Source: Malachius bipustulatus (taxonomy: Eukaryota; Arthropoda; Insecta; Coleoptera; Melyridae). Taken from it: 64,000 nt of DNA. The notes beneath the pieces were generated by a model. It searched no databases. It worked only from the letters and a program-made list of their open reading frames with translations, and was not told the origin of the DNA. The stretch spans positions 21,390,001 through 21,454,000 of the forward strand of contig OU342631.1 in assembly GCA_910589415.1 (NCBI GenBank). The letters are read 5' to 3'. This document shows positions 33,393-46,200 of the stretch, piece after piece. A program made the position numbers and the translations under genes. Each line of letters starts with the position of its first letter. Position 1 is the stretch's first letter.

Positions 33393-36159
33393 CAGGGTGG
33401 GCCAATAAGCGAGGTAAGCGGCTGTATCTCAGAAACTAATGATCGTAGAGAGTTACGGTAAAAAATTTTATAGGTTAAGTGGGCAAGGGAAAATGCTGGA
33501 AATTATTTTCAAGTTTCCAAGATGGCTGCCAGAGGGCGTTTGCACCATCTTGAATTACATAAAGTTACGTTTCTTGTGATTTTCCCCAATGAATGTAACA
33601 AAAAAGTATTTGCGTTTTAATGTTATCTTAAAGTCTAACATTTTTTATAAAAACAATTTTTCTCTATCTTTTGAAATAAAGTGGTGGGGGGTATTTGAAT
33701 GTTGTTTTAAACAAATGCCTGTAACTTCGAAACGGCTCCAATGATTTGGATAAATTTGGTATAATTGGAAAGAGCATTTCTTGGGCTTTTAGGTTTCTTG
33801 TGACAATGACAGTTGGGACCTACACGGCCGCCGATAGAGGGCGTTATCCGACATTATAACCAAAATATTGGATTTTCTCAAAAAATTTAAATACGATGAT
33901 ATGACTTTTTTTAGACTAGAAAATAGACAAATTATCAACCAATAAGCTTGCGTAAACCGCATCTTAATATCTTTTTCCTAACTCAAATTATTAAAAAAAT
34001 ACCAAACCAAGAAAATTCATATATCCCCATTTAAAAATGCATCGGTCGCTTTCGATAAGAAGGCAAGTAGTAGGCCATGGAAATAAAAGACAAACTCCTA
34101 ACTTAAATATTGGCAAGTAACGTCAAACTTCTGTCACACACGCAGCCCACTATTATTGTTGGTTGCATATAATTTGAGTACTTTTTAATCAAAATGCTTC
34201 TCACAAAATTAAATAATGAAGCCGCTGACATGATTGCGATTTATTTCGAGTGTTTTCAAAATGTAGCTATAGCTGCAAGACAGTACGCGGCACGCGCGGT
34301 ATCCAGATCGCCTTCATTACGGGAGAAGAATGTTTCCGCGCTTGGTACAGCGATTACGCGATCCTGGAAGTTTTCGTTGTGCTAAACGTCGCAGGCGTCG
34401 CAATGGAAGGACCGAAGAAAATATTATCGATGTCTTGGCTTACATAGAATTTTATAGACATGTAGAAACTAGAACATTGTCTCTAGACTTGGGAATTTGT
34501 TGCACGGACAACTGTTGGAAATATTTTGAAAGATTATAGGTGAATAATTTTTATCTTATTCCAAGTATCTTAGCACATACTCTCAAATACAAATTCAGTG
34601 TTATTCTGGTTTTATTATTTTTTACTACTGATTATGTTGTTTTCTACTTTTATAATTATTACATCCTTACCACATAGTCTTGCACCAGGCGCTAAATAAA
34701 CAAGATTTCGATAATAGATTAAATTATTGTCATAATGGATGCTAAGGCATACTTGAGGAAAACGGAAATTTCATAAAGGAAATTCTCTGGACCGACGAGG
34801 CTACCTTTAATAGTGATGGTAGAGTAAACCTTCATAATATGCATTATTGGTCCGCTGAAAATCAACGTTGGTTAAGAGAGAGAAGTGCAGCAGCAGGGAC
34901 GCTGGAGCCTAAATGTGTGGTGCGGTTTCATTGGGGACAGAATTATTGAACCTTACTTTTTTGATCAAGCTTTAACTGGTAACCGCTTCTTAGAGTTTTT
35001 GATCAACGACTTGCCAATTTTGTTGGAAGATGTGCCACTCGAAACTAGGAGAACTATGCTTTTGCAATTAGATGATTGTCCGGCACATTATTCAATTAAT
35101 GTCTGAAACCATATTTACTTTCGAGAACGCTGGATAGGAATAAGGGGAAGCCGATTTCCTTGTCCGGCAAAATCTCCCGACTTGACATGTCTTGATTTTT
35201 ACTTCTGGGGACGCTTAAAAGACATTGTTTTTCAAACTCCACCAACAACACGAATGGATATGGAAAACAGAATTCGAAACTCAATTCCTCAACTATCAGC
35301 GGCAGAAATCGAGGCTGCGGTTCTGCTGACTCGAGAAAGACTGGAACAATGTGTGGAATATGACAGAAGGCAATTTGAACACAGAAGGCCCTTTTGGGTC
35401 CTTTTCAGGACCACAACTTTATTTAAAAGGAAAATCGTTACGAAAACGCGTGAGGAGTTTGGCTTTTGTTTCCATGGCCTACTAATTGCCTTCTTATCGA
35501 AAACGACCGATGCATTTTTAAATGGGGATATATGAATTTTGTTGGTTTGGTATTTTTTAAATAATTTGAGTTAGGAAAAAGATATTAAGATGCGGTTTGA
35601 GCAAGCTTATTGGGTAATCATTTGTCTATTTTCTAGTCTAAAAAAAGTCATATCATTGCATTTAAATTTTTTGAGAAAATCCAATATTTTGGTTATAATG
35701 TCGGATAACGCCCTCTATCGGCGGCCGTGTAGGTCCCAACTGTCATTGTCACAAGAAACCTAAAAGCCCAAGAAATGCTCTTTCCAATTATACCAAATTT
35801 ATCCAAATCATTGGAGCCGTTTCGAAGTTACAGGCATTTGTTTAAAACAACATTCAAATACCCCCCACCACATTATTTCGAGAGATAGAGAAAAATTGTT
35901 TCTACAAAAAATGTTCGACTTTCAGTTAACATTAAAACGCAAATACTTTTTTATTACATTCATTGGGGAAAATCACAAGAAAAGTAACTTTATGTAATTC
36001 AAGATGGTGCAAACGACCTCTGGCAGCCATCTTGGAAACTTGAAAATAATTTCCAGCATTTTCCCTTGCCCACTTAACCTATAAAATTTTTTACCGTAAC
36101 TCTCTACGATCATTAGTTTCTGAGATACAGCCGCTTACCTCGCTTATTGGCCCACCCTG
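33393..36159 (+). mobile_element. Inner Tc1/mariner-type transposon with ~707-bp TIRs
   Basis: CAGGGTGGGCCAATAAGCG at 33393 and its complement ending at 36159 are flanked by TA (33391-33392, 36160-36161). The inverted repeats run to about 34099 and back from about 35454. That is very long for this superfamily, whose ends are usually tens of bases. The unique core holds a decayed transposase read on the plus strand. It is inserted in the middle element and so is the youngest of the three layers. Confidence 0.88.
34194..35440 (+). pseudogene. Mariner-like transposase (HTH plus DDE/D), decayed
   Basis: The N-terminal part from ATG 34194 reads MIAIYFECFQNVAIAARQYAA, a DNA-binding segment of this family. 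It shifts frame near 34300-34330 and continues to about 34539 (RTEENIIDVLAY). The DDE/D domain begins near 34780 with ILWTDEATFNSDG (first Asp). A frameshift falls near 34883. LQLDDCPAH (second Asp region) is followed by a TGA at 35104, and then SPDLTCLDFYFWG (third Asp). With at least two frameshifts, a stop and an AT-rich gap at 34540-34690 it cannot make active enzyme. Confidence 0.85.
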
Positions 36160-36304
36160 TACAGTAGGCGCAAAAATTTGTGCGCAAAAATTTAGAATGA
36201 TTACAAACTTTAGAATTTAGAATTTCTACAAACAGCTGGAAATTTAAGAAAGTATAACGTATGCCTGTGCGTCGACATTAAATAAAGTAATTGATCCATT
36301 TTTT

Positions 36305-36577
36305 ATGGAAGAAAGGCTAAATCCCAGTTATTATTCAGAAATTCTTAATGAATACTTTTTATCTCAATTGGATGAAGAAAATTTGAAATATAGAACAAAT
36401 TTGATAATTCAGCAGGATGGCTGCCCAGCGCATACTGCAATGATAATCACAAACTGGCTTGGTGATCATTTTCCCGAAAATTGGATAGGTCGTAATGGAC
36501 CGATACACTGGCATCGGATCTCCCGATCTCACCGCAATGGAGTTTACTTTCTGTGGGGAAGCTTAAGCCACGACTGA
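36305..36577 (+). pseudogene. Second mariner-like transposase fragment (DDE/D)
   Basis: It reads IIQQDGCPAHTA (second catalytic Asp region) followed by a frame change and SPDLTAMEF in the neighbouring frame, where the third catalytic residue would be Glu rather than the family's usual Asp. It differs from 34194-35440, so it belongs to another family, probably the middle element 33249-36643. Only about 90 codons remain. Confidence 0.75.
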
Positions 36578-36923
36578 ATGCCACCGACTTGGAATAAGAT
36601 AAGATTGAAACTTTAAAAAATGCTTTTTTTTTTGCTCACCCTATATAATAAAATCTAATTTTTTCAACGCGAATTATATTTTTATAGCAAGCAAAAGAAA
36701 TCATGAAGAATTATTTTTTTTTCGAAAGAATGAAATAGAGATTTTTTATAAGTACATAATACCTATCTAGTGAACACCATCCGTAGACACACTGTATAGC
36801 TGAATTTTATATAAAAAAAAATTTTTGGGAGGCCCTGTAGGGTTTTGTTGCTTGAAAAATAATTTGGAAATTATTTTTATATCAGCAACGTTTTTAATTG
36901 ATTTTCCTGCTTAGTCTATTATA

Positions 36924-37674
36924 CAGGCTGTTCCTAAATATCGTATACGTACGGGAAGAGGTATTTTTTTTTACTTATTTCATGAATTAAATATTCATAA
37001 ACATAGGTCCGCAAAAGCTGCGTTACGTATCTACAGGGTGTTGAAATTTCAAGAATGTTTTTAGTTTTTTCAATAAGCTTTTGCAGTTATTGCGCTATTT
37101 TTCTCTCATTTGGAATATAGGTTACGTTGCAGTGCTTACATCTTTGAGCATGCCAAATGGTTGTGAGAATGTAGAGTAGGGAGATATTTTTTACAATTTT
37201 TTTTTAGAAATAATAACCCATTTTCTCCACCTGAACTTTTTGGATGTGCTGGTAGATTCTAAAATACGTATAAAATGAGTTTTCTGCTTTGTTTACAACC
37301 TATTAATTCTCTTGTAGTTTTTTTTTCGTATCTGCGATTGTTATCGATAACAAAAAAGGTTTTTAGTACTTAATTTTTATCAGACGAAATTAAAAAAAAA
37401 TTTAATTGTAGACTCTGGCTTTATTTGGATAATCTCTCGTTTCCATTAATTTTGACAGTTTAGTCTTCACTACCTTTGAAAAATTAAAACTGGAGTGACC
37501 CTGTTTGACAAAAGTTTGATAACCGCAGAAGCCATAAAAATAACAATAAAAAATTTTGAAATTTAAACACCCTGTACGAAACGGAACGAAAGCTTTTGCG
37601 GTCCTGTTTATGGTCATGAAATAAGTCAAAGAATTATCTCCTCCCTGTATGTACGTTATATTTGGGAACTCCTG
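36924..37674. mobile_element. TA-flanked MITE, family 1 copy A (751 bp)
   Basis: CAGGCTGTTCCTAAATATCG at 36924 and the complement of GGGAACTCCTG ending at 37674 are flanked by TA. The arms share ACATAGGTCCGCAAAAGCTG and AGGGTGTTGAAATTTCAA with their partners at about 37548-37640. 50920-51551 is another copy of the family. No transposase. Confidence 0.8.
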
Positions 37675-39149
37675 TATTATTACCACAAGTAACATTCAAA
37701 CGTCATATTATTATTTTTAGAAAATTTGAACCAGTAACAGAGCCATCCAAGGAAAACAAATAAGCAGCTTTTCTTAACGTGCTGAGACTTTTTTGTATAA
37801 CATCGTAGGTAACAGACTCCAGTTCAACTTATATTGGGAATTCAAATACCGCAAACCATCAATAATTTTCCACGCACTAAATTAACACCAACAAGCAAAG
37901 GCTAACGAACTATTTATGACCACAACATTTAGACATACTTAGCTGTTTTTTCAAATTAATTAGATAAGACCACAAAAATTAACAGTCTCGGCTAGTAGAG
38001 TAAACCGGCTTAATAGGAACTTTTTTGTTAAAAAAAAAATATAATTCAATAACCCCATTAAGGCTTTAAATGTATAAGTAAGTAATGGACAATCGTGACC
38101 GGCACTCTTAAAACAATGTGTTTTCACGTAAATCACAACAATCCCGGCGCAAATAAAGCGGAGAATTTCTCATATAATACCAAGGTCGACTTCGCTATTA
38201 ATTTTACTAATCTTGGAGATCGTCCAAGTCAGATGGCAATTTACTTTGTGTTTATCTTTTCTCGTGAGCTGCAAACGAAGATGAATAAAATGATATGAAA
38301 TTGTGCAAACAAGGTAATAAAGCGAAATTGTTGTAGAAATTTGTTGTTTGTATATTATAACTACCTACCTAATTATTAAAGTGGATAACCGTTAATACTA
38401 TAGTAAGTGAAACCCTTTTATCAGATTTATATTAACCAGCTTATTATTAGGTATTATCTAACTACTGCGAGCTTGCATTGAATAGCACCTCCATTATTGA
38501 ATAATAACAATAACTAACACAACATTTTGAATTATGTATGCATAAAGTGGTTTTCCCATTGTATTCGTATACTGCTATGAAATGTACTGATATTTTGAAA
38601 TAAATCGCACTGCCCTAATCCTTCATACTAGAGGCTGAGAGGGTAGTTTAGTTTCTGTGTTTCCTTTATTGAAACCATAAATCAAGCCAAAAAATAGATA
38701 CAAGTGTTTTGTCTCTGAATTTACTGTTAATTTCTCTATGTTTTGTATGTTTTGTGCTTTGAACATAACCGTTAGCTTAAAAGCAACATAAATTATTTAG
38801 TAACCTATTTTTGACAATTATTTGTGAGATGAAAATGTGACTGTCAGGACGGCAAAATGATCTTTTTTGCATGGTCTTCCATATCTTTCAGTCGATTTAG
38901 TCGATTTCTGTGGACCAAACGGTGGATTTTTACAAAAAAAAATTACAAGTTCATATACAAACAAAATCGTCGTAGCATCAATAATAACGAATTTTTTTTT
39001 TATTATTTAGGGAACCTGCTCAACCATGGCGGTTATTGCAGGAGTTACAATGTGTATATACATTTCTTACTTCAGGCTATGAGAATTATAAAAAATTGCA
39101 TATAGCAAAGTAGTACGTACTTATGGTGGATAAACAGAAATAATATAAG
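37675..39149. other. Intergenic AT-rich stretch, nothing recognised
   Basis: No domain-bearing frame, splice pattern or inverted-repeat element was found. Confidence 0.45.
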
Positions 39150-39164
39150 AAAAAAGAAGATGGA

Positions 39165-40184
39165 TTATATTGTTGTTGAGTGACCAATATCTAGCAGGTA
39201 CTGTAGGGTTCTGGTAATCGTTTGCTCGTTTGAGGAGATCGCATGGTGTAGGTTGACCGGGATGTTGTGTCTTTGGCGAGCAGCGGTATACAGTGAGCAG
39301 TTTACTAATAGGTGCTTGATGTCAAGTGGAGTGTTACAGTGGCTACAGATGGGGGGTGGTTCACGTTTGAAAATATGGGAATGGGTCAGATTGCTGTGGC
39401 CTAAACGAAGTCTGGATAGAATCACTTGGTGTCTTCTGTTAGATGGTAGGGGCAGTTTTATTGTGACTGATGGTTTGATGAGGTAGAGCTTTCGGAAGCT
39501 GTTTTGGTCCCATTGCTGCTGCCAGATATCTTGGGCTGATTTTTTGATCTCGCTGATGATGTCTTCGGGAGTTTTTATTGTCACTACGGCGGATGTTCTG
39601 GATTTCGCGGCTTCTTTCGCTAGCGAGTCAACTTCTTCATTCCCTTTTATATTGCAATGTGATGGGACGTAAATGAATTCGATTTCATATCCTTTGTTGT
39701 CCAGGAGGCAGAGCGAGTCTTTGATATCCGTTACTAAAGGATGTTTAGGATACATATTCTTTATGGATGTGAGAGAGCTGAGGGAATCGGTACACAGGAC
39801 GAACTTGCGTGAGGGCTGATTGGCTATGTAGAGAAGTGCCTTGCTGATGGCATAGAGCTCTGCACTGTATATTGAGCTGGTAGGACAGAGACGAGCTTGG
39901 AATTTTGAGTTTGGGGTAAGAAAGGCAGCCCCTGTGAAGGAGTGGTTTGATTTGGAGCCGTCTGTATATATAAAGGTATGTCTTTGGTAAAGTGAAGCAA
40001 TGCTCTGGAAAGTGTTGCGGATAATGTCGGGGTGAGTGGAGGATTTGGGGAGCGCGGAAAGTTCTGTATTTATTTTGGGTTGCTGGTTTTGCCATGGAGG
40101 GTATTTCGGAAGAAGAGTGTTACTGCTAGGATAGATGTCGAGCATGGTGGATCCAAGGAGGCGCCTTACTCTTTCAGAGATAGG
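39165..40184 (-). pseudogene. LINE RNase H and C-terminal part
   Basis: The frame is open on the minus strand from the C run at about 40184 (first ATG at 40145) to 39165. RNase H residues, counted from that ATG, are Asp62 (YTDGSKS), Glu96 (SAELYAI), Asp120 (CTDSLSSL) and Asp173 (the SHCNIKGNEEVD region), so the catalytic set is complete. A CSHCNTPLDIKHLLVNC zinc-like cluster follows. The sequence looks little decayed. Confidence 0.88.
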
Positions 40185-41277
40185 GGGGGGGGGCGATATG
40201 AGGTTTACGTTGATAAATAGATTGGAATCTGGTGGAAGTAATCAGGGAGAAGTTAGGGTGAGATGGGTTGTTAAGTATTTTGGTGGAATATGTTAGGGTT
40301 AACTGAAGTCTTCTTATTTTTAGCGGAGGCTCATTGGCTAGACATCTAATGCTATCGATGGGGCTGGTTCTGTAGGCCGCGAGAGCTATTCGTAAGGCTG
40401 TATTCTGAATGGTGTCTAGGATTTTCATTTGGGTTTTGCAGGCAGTTGAATATACTATTGATCCATAGTCTATTTTGGAGCGTAATAGGGTTTTGTAGAC
40501 ATTCAAAAGGGTTGTATAGTCTGCTCCCCAGTTGTGATGAGATATCACCTGCATGAGGCTTATGATTTTCCTACTGTCAGTTTTAAGAGAGAGGATGTGG
40601 GATTTCCATGTTAGTTTGGAGTCAAAGATGAGTCCCAGGATTTTGGCTTCTTTGACTGCAGGAATATGGGTGTTGTGTAGAGTAAGATTGATTGGGGCCT
40701 GTTGATTATTTCTGGAGAATAGTATGCACTTGCTTTTCAGAGCTGAAAAGTTGAATCCAGTTTCTTGGGACCACTTTTCAATATTGGTTATTGTATTTTG
40801 AAGGCGCTTCTCAATGGATTTAGAGTTCTTACCTCGAGTGTAGATTATGAGGTCGTCAGCGTAGATGCAGAACTTGACTAGGGGGTCTGATAATGTCTTT
40901 TCTATGTCGTTGATAGCAATCAGGAATAATGTGACGCTAATAATGGACCCTTGTGGAATTCCATTTTGGAGGGTTTTTTCTTCAGAAAGGATATTGTTGA
41001 GTTTAACATTGAACGATCGGTGACATATGAAGTTGTTAATAAATGAGTATATATTACCTCCTAACTTCCATTCCACAAGTTTGTTTAGTATCAGAGGACG
41101 CCAAGTCATATCATAAGCCCTCTCCAAGTCGAAAAGAACTGCCGCAACTTTTTGTCTGGTGGCGAAGGATTCGTGGATCTCTGATTCCAATTGAATGAGG
41201 CTATCGGTTGTGGAGGAGGAACGAAATTGACAATGATTAATAACAGTAACAACAGAAAATATCAGATTTCTCATCAT
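40174..41277 (-). pseudogene. LINE reverse transcriptase part
   Basis: 367 codons on the minus strand. Visible motifs are STTDSLIQLE, FDLERAYD (first catalytic Asp), PQGS at residues 108-111 and YADD at 139-142, followed by the thumb region with LGLIFDSKLTWKSH. The first dozen residues are probably not part of the element. The frame closes early because of the C run (40183-40193 on the plus strand). Removing one base of the run would join it to the RNase H frame, so it is either one mutation from continuity or a homopolymer sequencing error. Confidence 0.88.
40183..40193. repeat. 11-base G homopolymer that breaks the LINE frame
   Basis: The two LINE frames on either side are offset by one. 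Ten bases instead of eleven would restore one continuous polyprotein. Confidence 0.85.
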
Positions 41278-41379
41278 CCTGTATACAGATTCACTTCGGT
41301 TTGATCAATCGATGTTACCAGGACTGATCTCTGCGGGACTGTTTTTAAATCTTCTTTTTTAAAAGAAAACGTCTTCCTA

Positions 41380-43280
41380 GATACCTTCTCTATTGAGGTT
41401 GCCAATCAAAACGACGCAACTTTCTCTATGCTTTGGCTCTGAGTATCAGATCGTTCCCACCAATTCCTTTCTTCCTTTCTTCGATGCCGCTTCTTCCATA
41501 ATTTTTTCCTTCCAGTATTAATTGGATTTGCTCGTATTTCTGGTGCCGCATTACATTATGGCCTAGAAAATAAGTTTTTCTTAGCTTTATGTCACTGGCT
41601 AAATGTGGGCTGGGATTAATCTTTTCTAAAACTGTTTTGGCTGTTCTACTTGTCCTTCTACTTGTCCTACTTGTCCTCTACAACTTATCATCAGTATTCT
41701 TCTATATAACCACACGTCAAAATACATTTATTTTCTTAATATCGTCCTGTTTTAGTGTCCGTGAGACCCACCCATAGGGACCTAATGTAGCATTCTAAAG
41801 TTCATAGTCAGTTTATGGCCAATTTTGGGTAACAGGCCTCTCATTTTGGTAAAACCTGCTGATCTGGTAATTTCGATTCGTTGTCTGATCCCCTCCAGAG
41901 GTTTAAATGTCCGTTTGTTTCTCTGCCTTTGTACGTTTTGGAGGTTCTGCCCGTTTATGGTGACAGATTTAGCATGTTCATGACTCCTCTGTTAGGATAT
42001 TCATTAACGCTTGCAGTTGTTCTTCTCTTTTTTCTATGACGTACAGTATCGTCTGCGTATCTGCATGTTGTTAATTATTACCCCGTTAACCCTTGCACCT
42101 TCTGGCCGGTTCTGAAGAGACAGCCTGATTATATGTTCCGCATACACGTTAAAGAGTAAAGGAGATACAGGAGGCAGCCCTCTTTGTATGTCCACATAAT
42201 TGGTAGGTATGTATTGCCGTTTTCTGTTCGGACTCTTCCTTTATGGTTCCAATAGATATTACGTACCTAAATTATCATCACATCTCATTCGTCCAAGCCT
42301 ATCTCCTGCAGAACTTTCATAAATCTTTGAATGCTCGATAAGGTATAAAACTGTTTCCTGTCGACGAAACATGCATAGAGATCTCTGTGAACCTCAAGAG
42401 ATCTCATTTTCGAGCTTTGCTTTTCTTTGGCAGCGTTAAAATATGTGGACCTAAGTCAATCGAGTGACGGTATCTCTTCGCTTTCGTACACTTCATCATA
42501 GAGATGAGTTATATTGCAGATAGCCTCTTCGCTGGGATGTTTGAAGTGTCCTGCCGTGATTTAGACCTCTCCAGGCGCTTTGTTGTTCTTTGTTTCCTTG
42601 ATCGCTTTAGTGACTTCTGCAGAGAGAATATGTAGGTATTTTTCGGCTCGAGGAGGTTCTTTTGGTCTGCTGTCACCATATCTATACTTCTGTTTGTCGG
42701 GATCTAATTCGATTTCGTTGTTTTCGTTATTATTGACAGATGTTTGGGCCTCCATAGTCCCGTGACTTCTTTTATTTTCTGGTATAGTTCTCTATCTCTA
42801 TGTTGTTCTTTTAGTTTTTCTACTTCATTGCATTGATCGTTTATTCATCACTCCTTCGCTTCCTTAATTCGCTCCCCAATTTCCTTTTTTAGACGTTTAT
42901 ATTTTATGTCGTTTTTTTTTCTTATGCCTAGCCTAATTCCCATTAGTACCCATATTTTCTCTTTCATCTAGGGACAAAAAGGGGAGTCTTTTTTTGCTCT
43001 CTACCGATCGTTTCTTCTTCTCCCTTAGTCATGGCATTCCTCATCGCTATATACCCATTCGATATTTTCTTCATATGTAATCTCTTGTACTCTAAAATCC
43101 GAGTCAAGTTGTTATAATCCAATCATCGATAGGGTAGTTTAAAGTATGTGTTCGCAATTACTAAATTGTTTTCTTGGCAGAATTCAATGTACCTTATTGT
43201 GCCTCTTTCATTTCTGCTTCCTAATCCGTATAGTTCCGTTACATTTCTTTCCGTTCAAATCTTTCTTTGATGATGATTAA
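41380..43280 (-). pseudogene. Decayed RTE-like LINE relic
   Basis: Translating the minus strand in shifting frames gives a consistent series. Near 43000-42760 comes the pre-RT region (EIGERIKEAKE, ELYQKIKEVTG). At 42561-42755 are AEVTKAIKETKNNKAPG and related text. Near 42180-42050 are PVSPLLFNVYAEHI and a degraded YADD-like region. Near 41950-41800 is IRQRIEIxRSAGFTKMRGL, and near 41560-41420 a YLGHNVMRHQKYE-type C-terminal segment. This order is that of RTE-type reverse transcriptases. There are many frameshifts and stops. Confidence 0.7.
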
Positions 43281-46200
43281 GTAATTTCAGAAATAAATAT
43301 CTTGTGTGTATGCATACAATGAGACATGAAAAAGCAACTTTGTAACACTTGAAAGCAAACTCTTGTACAAAAGGGGAACATTAAATTAGCGGCGATGCAA
43401 TTAAAATTCACTTTCGTTCATTTCCTCGCCTGGTTAAGGCGACCATGTGCATTGTGCATGTCGAATTGTACTCACGCTGCAATAAAGATCACATTTCACG
43501 ACTTTTGAAGATTTCCCCGCATCTCGAATTCACAAACGTCATGCCGCTCACGCAACAAAGGACGTTTTTACGCCATCGGCTTTGTCATCTTTCAGGCGAG
43601 GGTGTTAAAATGAAAAATAATACGGCCGACTGCCTGGAAGTTGTGCTGCTGCATTAGTGGACCGTTTTGTCTTTATGGGCAAGTCCTCATCATGGAATGT
43701 AAAGAACTCGTTATTCAGTATTTACCTTTGGAATTCTTTATCTTCGTTTACTTTTGCTTTCAATTCTCATGTCGGTATAGACAACTAGTTCTACGAAGTT
43801 ATAAGTCATGTTATGTAATGTAGGTATTGACTTAGATATGTAATAATAATAATAATAATCGATGTTTGATTTTTAAATAAATAATGTTTTTTTTATTTTT
43901 AATGCGATTTACTCCGCTGGCGCAATTGGCGCTAGCCTGTATTTATGTATAAAATATGACTCACTATATACTTAAACAGTAAACTATTTACAAGTTTCTG
44001 AATATATTCCTATAGAATTTTTTCTCTTTAAGCCTTGGATCTTGGCACCAACATTTAGCGTATCCGAATTTCGTCTCACCGCGAGAAAATCTGAGACTTC
44101 CGGTCACACCTCAATTTTTTTATTCAGGATATAAGAGCAGAAAAATTCGTATTATCGCAATTAAATATATTATGTTGAACTGGACGAGGACCAAAAAATT
44201 CAAAAATTTTGCCATTAAGCACACGGTCAGTATCTCTGGAGTCCCTCGTATATCGAGGGACTCTAATCAGCTCCATCGGACCGCCGAAGATAAGCCCAGT
44301 TCAGCCAACTTTACTTCAGCAAAAATTGAGCTCGCTAATTAAATAGTTTGCTTGAATATTCAAAAACATATTTCTTGACCATTTCAACATTTTCCAGGGA
44401 ATGGTGGAAGCTGGCAAAATTTGACTTACAGATCTATCTAAGAGGACATAAATTATTGTTTATCATTTAATTAGCAATAAAATTACGCGTGCAGGATAGA
44501 ACTAGATTAGATTAAAAACGCAACAAAATTCCGAACTATTTTTTTTTTCACCTTGAAAAATATTTCCACACATGTTTGCAAATGATTTAATGATTTTATC
44601 AATATTTCTATTTGATTTGGGATTTGGTGTACCTGATAACATAATAATGGTTCAGTGGCAGTAGAGAATTTTACATCTCAGCACTATAATCATAAATTAT
44701 TTAATTTCAAGTTAACGCTTCTTCTACTCTAGAAGACTTCTGGTTTCTCGAGAATTCCTCACATATGCATCGCGCGTATTATAATTAAATGCACGCATTG
44801 TCTGTTGTTGTATATGTAATCGTAAAATTTATGTCTAAAAATTAACATCCAATAACAAACCTAGACCACACATAATTCCTCAGTAACGCCTCTACGCTTC
44901 GGTTAATTAAATTACGTTCTACCTATCCATTATTAATAACGTATCACCATCAATCAAGAAACAATGCCAAACTGTCATACTAACATCGATGCCCCTGTGG
45001 TCTCTTGTCGGCTTAGACAATCATTGATGATTTTGAATGTCAGCTATGCCGTGCTAATCTGCAGGCAAAACAAGACTGGGATATTCATTATTTATAAAAG
45101 ATTAAGTTAGAAAAAAGCGAGCCATTTCAATCAATCATTTAGGTTAGAAACAGAATAGCGGTATAATTTTTTTTTATCAATAAACTTGAAAAGCTGCTCC
45201 AATAATAATATTTCAGTAAACTCGAAATTTGATCGCAAATCATGATAGGAATACAATTTCTGACGTTTAATTCTTATTGTTATAATTTAAAAACAAAGAA
45301 AAAACATGAATTACCCAAGCTAGTTAATTCAAGTTGTTACGAATTCAAGTTCATTCCGATGATAGGCAGTTCTTTAAAATATTTCCCTCTGCATTGATTC
45401 GAAGATAAAATTAACCTCAGACTTGGTTCATTTATTTATTTATATTTAGAGAGCTTATTTATTATTTATTTAGTAACACCAACACTAGAACTACTAATTA
45501 TTACTTTATTATTTATAAGCCCTGCTTATTTATTTAACAATTTCGCTTATATTGACTATGCTCTACTGTAGGGATGTTCCTCGTACTTCTCATTTATTTT
45601 TATTCTCATTTACATAAAAATTCAAATAAAATATTAAGTACTGGAAATCGCTTGACACTTTCTTGACACTATAGGAGCTTTCCATGCGTAAAGAATTTCC
45701 ATCAGTTCGTTGCGCTATCGGCATGCTGCGGCCGCGCTCTCGTTTGCTCTTCCTCCCAGCATTAATTCTAATTTTCCAGTAAGTTCGAGGTTTTCGAAGC
45801 TTTTCCTCGATGCCACCTTTATCTGATTGCCTAAGCGCGCGCAGCTACCAAAAGTAATGGAATGCCTGACTTTGCTACAATAATTTAAAAGATATAAAAC
45901 TTTTTTTCAATCATTAATAATTAAAAGTTTACTTCTCACATCGTAAGAAACTGACGTTTGAATTATCTAAGAAGCGGGCTTTTGTTTTAAAAAACTTCAA
46001 GCAAACATAATGCGAATTTTTTGATAAAACTTTGACGTTATTTTCAAAACAAGTACATATCTTAAGTTATCTTAAACAAGATATTTTACCATCAAAAATC
46101 TATTTTCTGGTTTTTCGACGGTGCATATTTTGAATGTTGTCAACTTCAGATCTCATATGGGGTCTTCGGGGATTCACAGTAAAACGTCATCTATTTTTGG

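Larger units (their letters stand above)
33249..36643. mobile_element. Middle nested element, TIR CAGGGCGAGTAAAAAAAA
   Basis: CAGGGCGAGTAAAAAAAA at 33249 and the complement of TTTTTTTTGCTCACCCTA ending at 36643 are short inverted ends, flanked by TA. The CAGGG termini and the transposase fragment at 36305-36577 inside it suggest a mariner-like element. Most of the left portion has been lost or replaced by the inner insertion. Confidence 0.55.
33105..36794. mobile_element. Outer TA-flanked MITE carrying nested mariner-type elements
   Basis: The left end CAGTGTGTTCACGGATGGTG (33105) and the complement of the right end (CACCATCCGTAGACACACTG, 36794) are flanked by TA. Arms of about 142-148 bp (33105-33246, 36646-36794) match inward to a TTTTATTATA centre, where another element starts. 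The original MITE would be about 290 bp, almost entirely palindromic. A sequence like its arm also occurs at 33309-33390, unexplained. Confidence 0.75.
39150..41277 (-). mobile_element. 5'-truncated I-type LINE
   Basis: The minus strand encodes the second half of a LINE polyprotein, reverse transcriptase then RNase H, with a Cys/His cluster near the C-terminus. RT plus RNase H marks the I group of non-LTR elements (I, Nimb, Loa and relatives). Sequence homology begins near the RT motif containing NHCQFRSSSTTD, so the endonuclease and ORF1 are missing, as after incomplete reverse transcription. The 3' end lies near 39150-39165 with a short A/T-rich tail. A single-base change in an 11-base G run (40183-40193) splits the frame. 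Confidence 0.88.
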
